From contig OY755187.1 in NCBI GenBank assembly GCA_963576735.1, forward strand, positions 17,089,018 through 17,153,017: a stretch of DNA of 64,000 bases, read 5' to 3'. The notes under the pieces were generated by a model. The model saw nothing but the letters and a program-made list of their open reading frames with translations, made no database searches and was not told where the DNA came from. Of the stretch, positions 63,209-64,000 are shown piece by piece. The position numbers were made by a program, and so were the translations under genes. The stretch is from Bedellia somnulentella (taxonomy: Eukaryota; Arthropoda; Insecta; Lepidoptera; Bedelliidae). Numbering within the stretch: the stretch's first letter is position 1; each line of letters starts with the position of its first letter.

Positions 63209-64000
63209 ATAAATCTGTAGAGAGGTCAATTCTGTACATGAAATATATTTTCAAAATAACTATCAGGTGATGATTAGAGATCGATACTGATGCCAAAAAT
63301 GCAATCAGTAAAATTTTTGTCTGTCTGTCTGTCTGTCTGTCGGTTTGTGTGTTCCTTATGGAAACAAAAACTACTCGACGGATTCTAACGAAACTTGGTA
63401 CAATTATTCTTCATACTCCTGCGCAGGTTTTTGTATACTTTTCAGCAGAGTAGTAAAGGGGAATTTTGGGAAATTTTGGGAAAACGGGAGAAGTAACTCC
63501 ATTTTTTAAGCTTCCGTCGCGTGTGCAGCCTTAATGGTTAAACTTACATAGAAATCATGTATGACGGAAAAATTCTGCATAAAATTATCTAAAAAAAATC
63601 CTTAACAGTTTATGTCTACCTTTTACGGTTGACTCACAATAACACGTGTAATACCTGATAGCTTAGCAGTTCGGAACATTCTGATTATATTTGTTTACTC
63701 TTGCGTTTGTAAACCTCTCATTCATTTCTAATTTAAAAAAGGTAACATTATTAACTATTCAAAAAAAATATATCATAGAAATCGGTAGACAAACACCGAA
63801 ATTATACATAAAATAAGCCAGCGCGCCCGTGACCAAAACCAAATCTTTACTAATTTATATATAACATACTAGAGGGCGCCAGTAGTTGCATCCTACATCA
63901 CGTGATGATTTATTTTTCAGATTGTTATAAATACTTCATAGCGTTTTATTCCAAAATTTGCTATTTAATGGAAATACTGAACCGTTCATTAAAGCGCATT
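63209..64000 (+). mobile_element. Helitron H1-e, incomplete at both ends
   Basis: It begins at AATAAATCTGTAGAGAGG, so the first 14 or so bases of the family are missing at the FB-Y junction. It continues with the GTCT microsatellite and is highly similar to H1-a up to the window end. It lacks the 73 bp SINE found in H1-a. Confidence 0.85.

Noticed and set aside
1..64000. LTR retrotransposons or endogenous viral sequence
   Set aside because: I looked for protease-RT-integrase order, gag zinc knuckles next to RT, and long direct terminal repeats, and found none. All reverse transcriptases here are of the non-LTR type.

Overview
This window is repeat-derived eukaryotic DNA, almost certainly from a moth or butterfly. 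The reasons are its AT-rich base use, Helitrons ending in hairpin-GCTAG and sitting between A and T, CR1/Jockey-like LINEs, and tRNA-derived SINEs. I found no convincing host gene. Every recognisable coding region belongs to a transposable element, and most are broken. The density and depth of nesting suggest heterochromatin, for instance pericentromeric or W-linked DNA, but that is inference.

From about 2 to 44 kb the layout is a set of nested insertions. The outermost layer is a Helentron-type rolling-circle element. Its protein starts near 2.7 kb (REVRLS repeats, a DUF6570-like region, a cysteine-peptidase-like region), appears to resume at 35.6 kb, and ends with a PIF1 helicase at 44.3 kb. 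LINE-alpha sits inside it. LINE-alpha is a CR1-like element whose two proteins are cut by element Z1, the full-length LINE-beta (7.9-12.9 kb, both frames open), an unidentified 2.5 kb insertion, two H1 Helitrons, LINE-gamma (18.5-25.6 kb, itself carrying a Helitron and a palindromic insertion), Hel-E, a small insertion, Hel-F and the Rep/helicase-coding Hel-R. The later part of the Helentron (35.6-44.3 kb) is cut by a Harbinger-like MITE, a SINE piece, a hAT-like transposon and LINE-delta. At eight junctions, removing the insert restores an uninterrupted reading frame, so the order of insertion can be read directly.

From 44.3 to 48.7 kb there are more Helitrons (Hel-I, H1-d, Hel-H) inside an inverted duplication of the Helentron 3' flank. 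From 48.7 to 51 kb and from 60.9 to 63.2 kb lie two related foldback elements, FB-X and FB-Y, whose cores point the same way while their flanks are inverted. Both carry a decayed scrap of Helentron helicase. Between them are SINE-like repeats, a deletion product fusing the two ends of a Helentron protein, LINE 3' ends, tandem repeats, two RTE-like LINE fragments, and the 3.9 kb Hel-K, which contains element Z2 with an OTU-protease-like ORF. The window ends in another H1 Helitron.

The most novel candidate is the Z family (Z1 and Z2). Both have a covarying terminal hairpin, insert at A|T without duplicating the target, and end in a foldback; Z2 also holds an OTU-like ORF. All family assignments rest on reading the sequence and on knowledge of the families. 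No database search was run.
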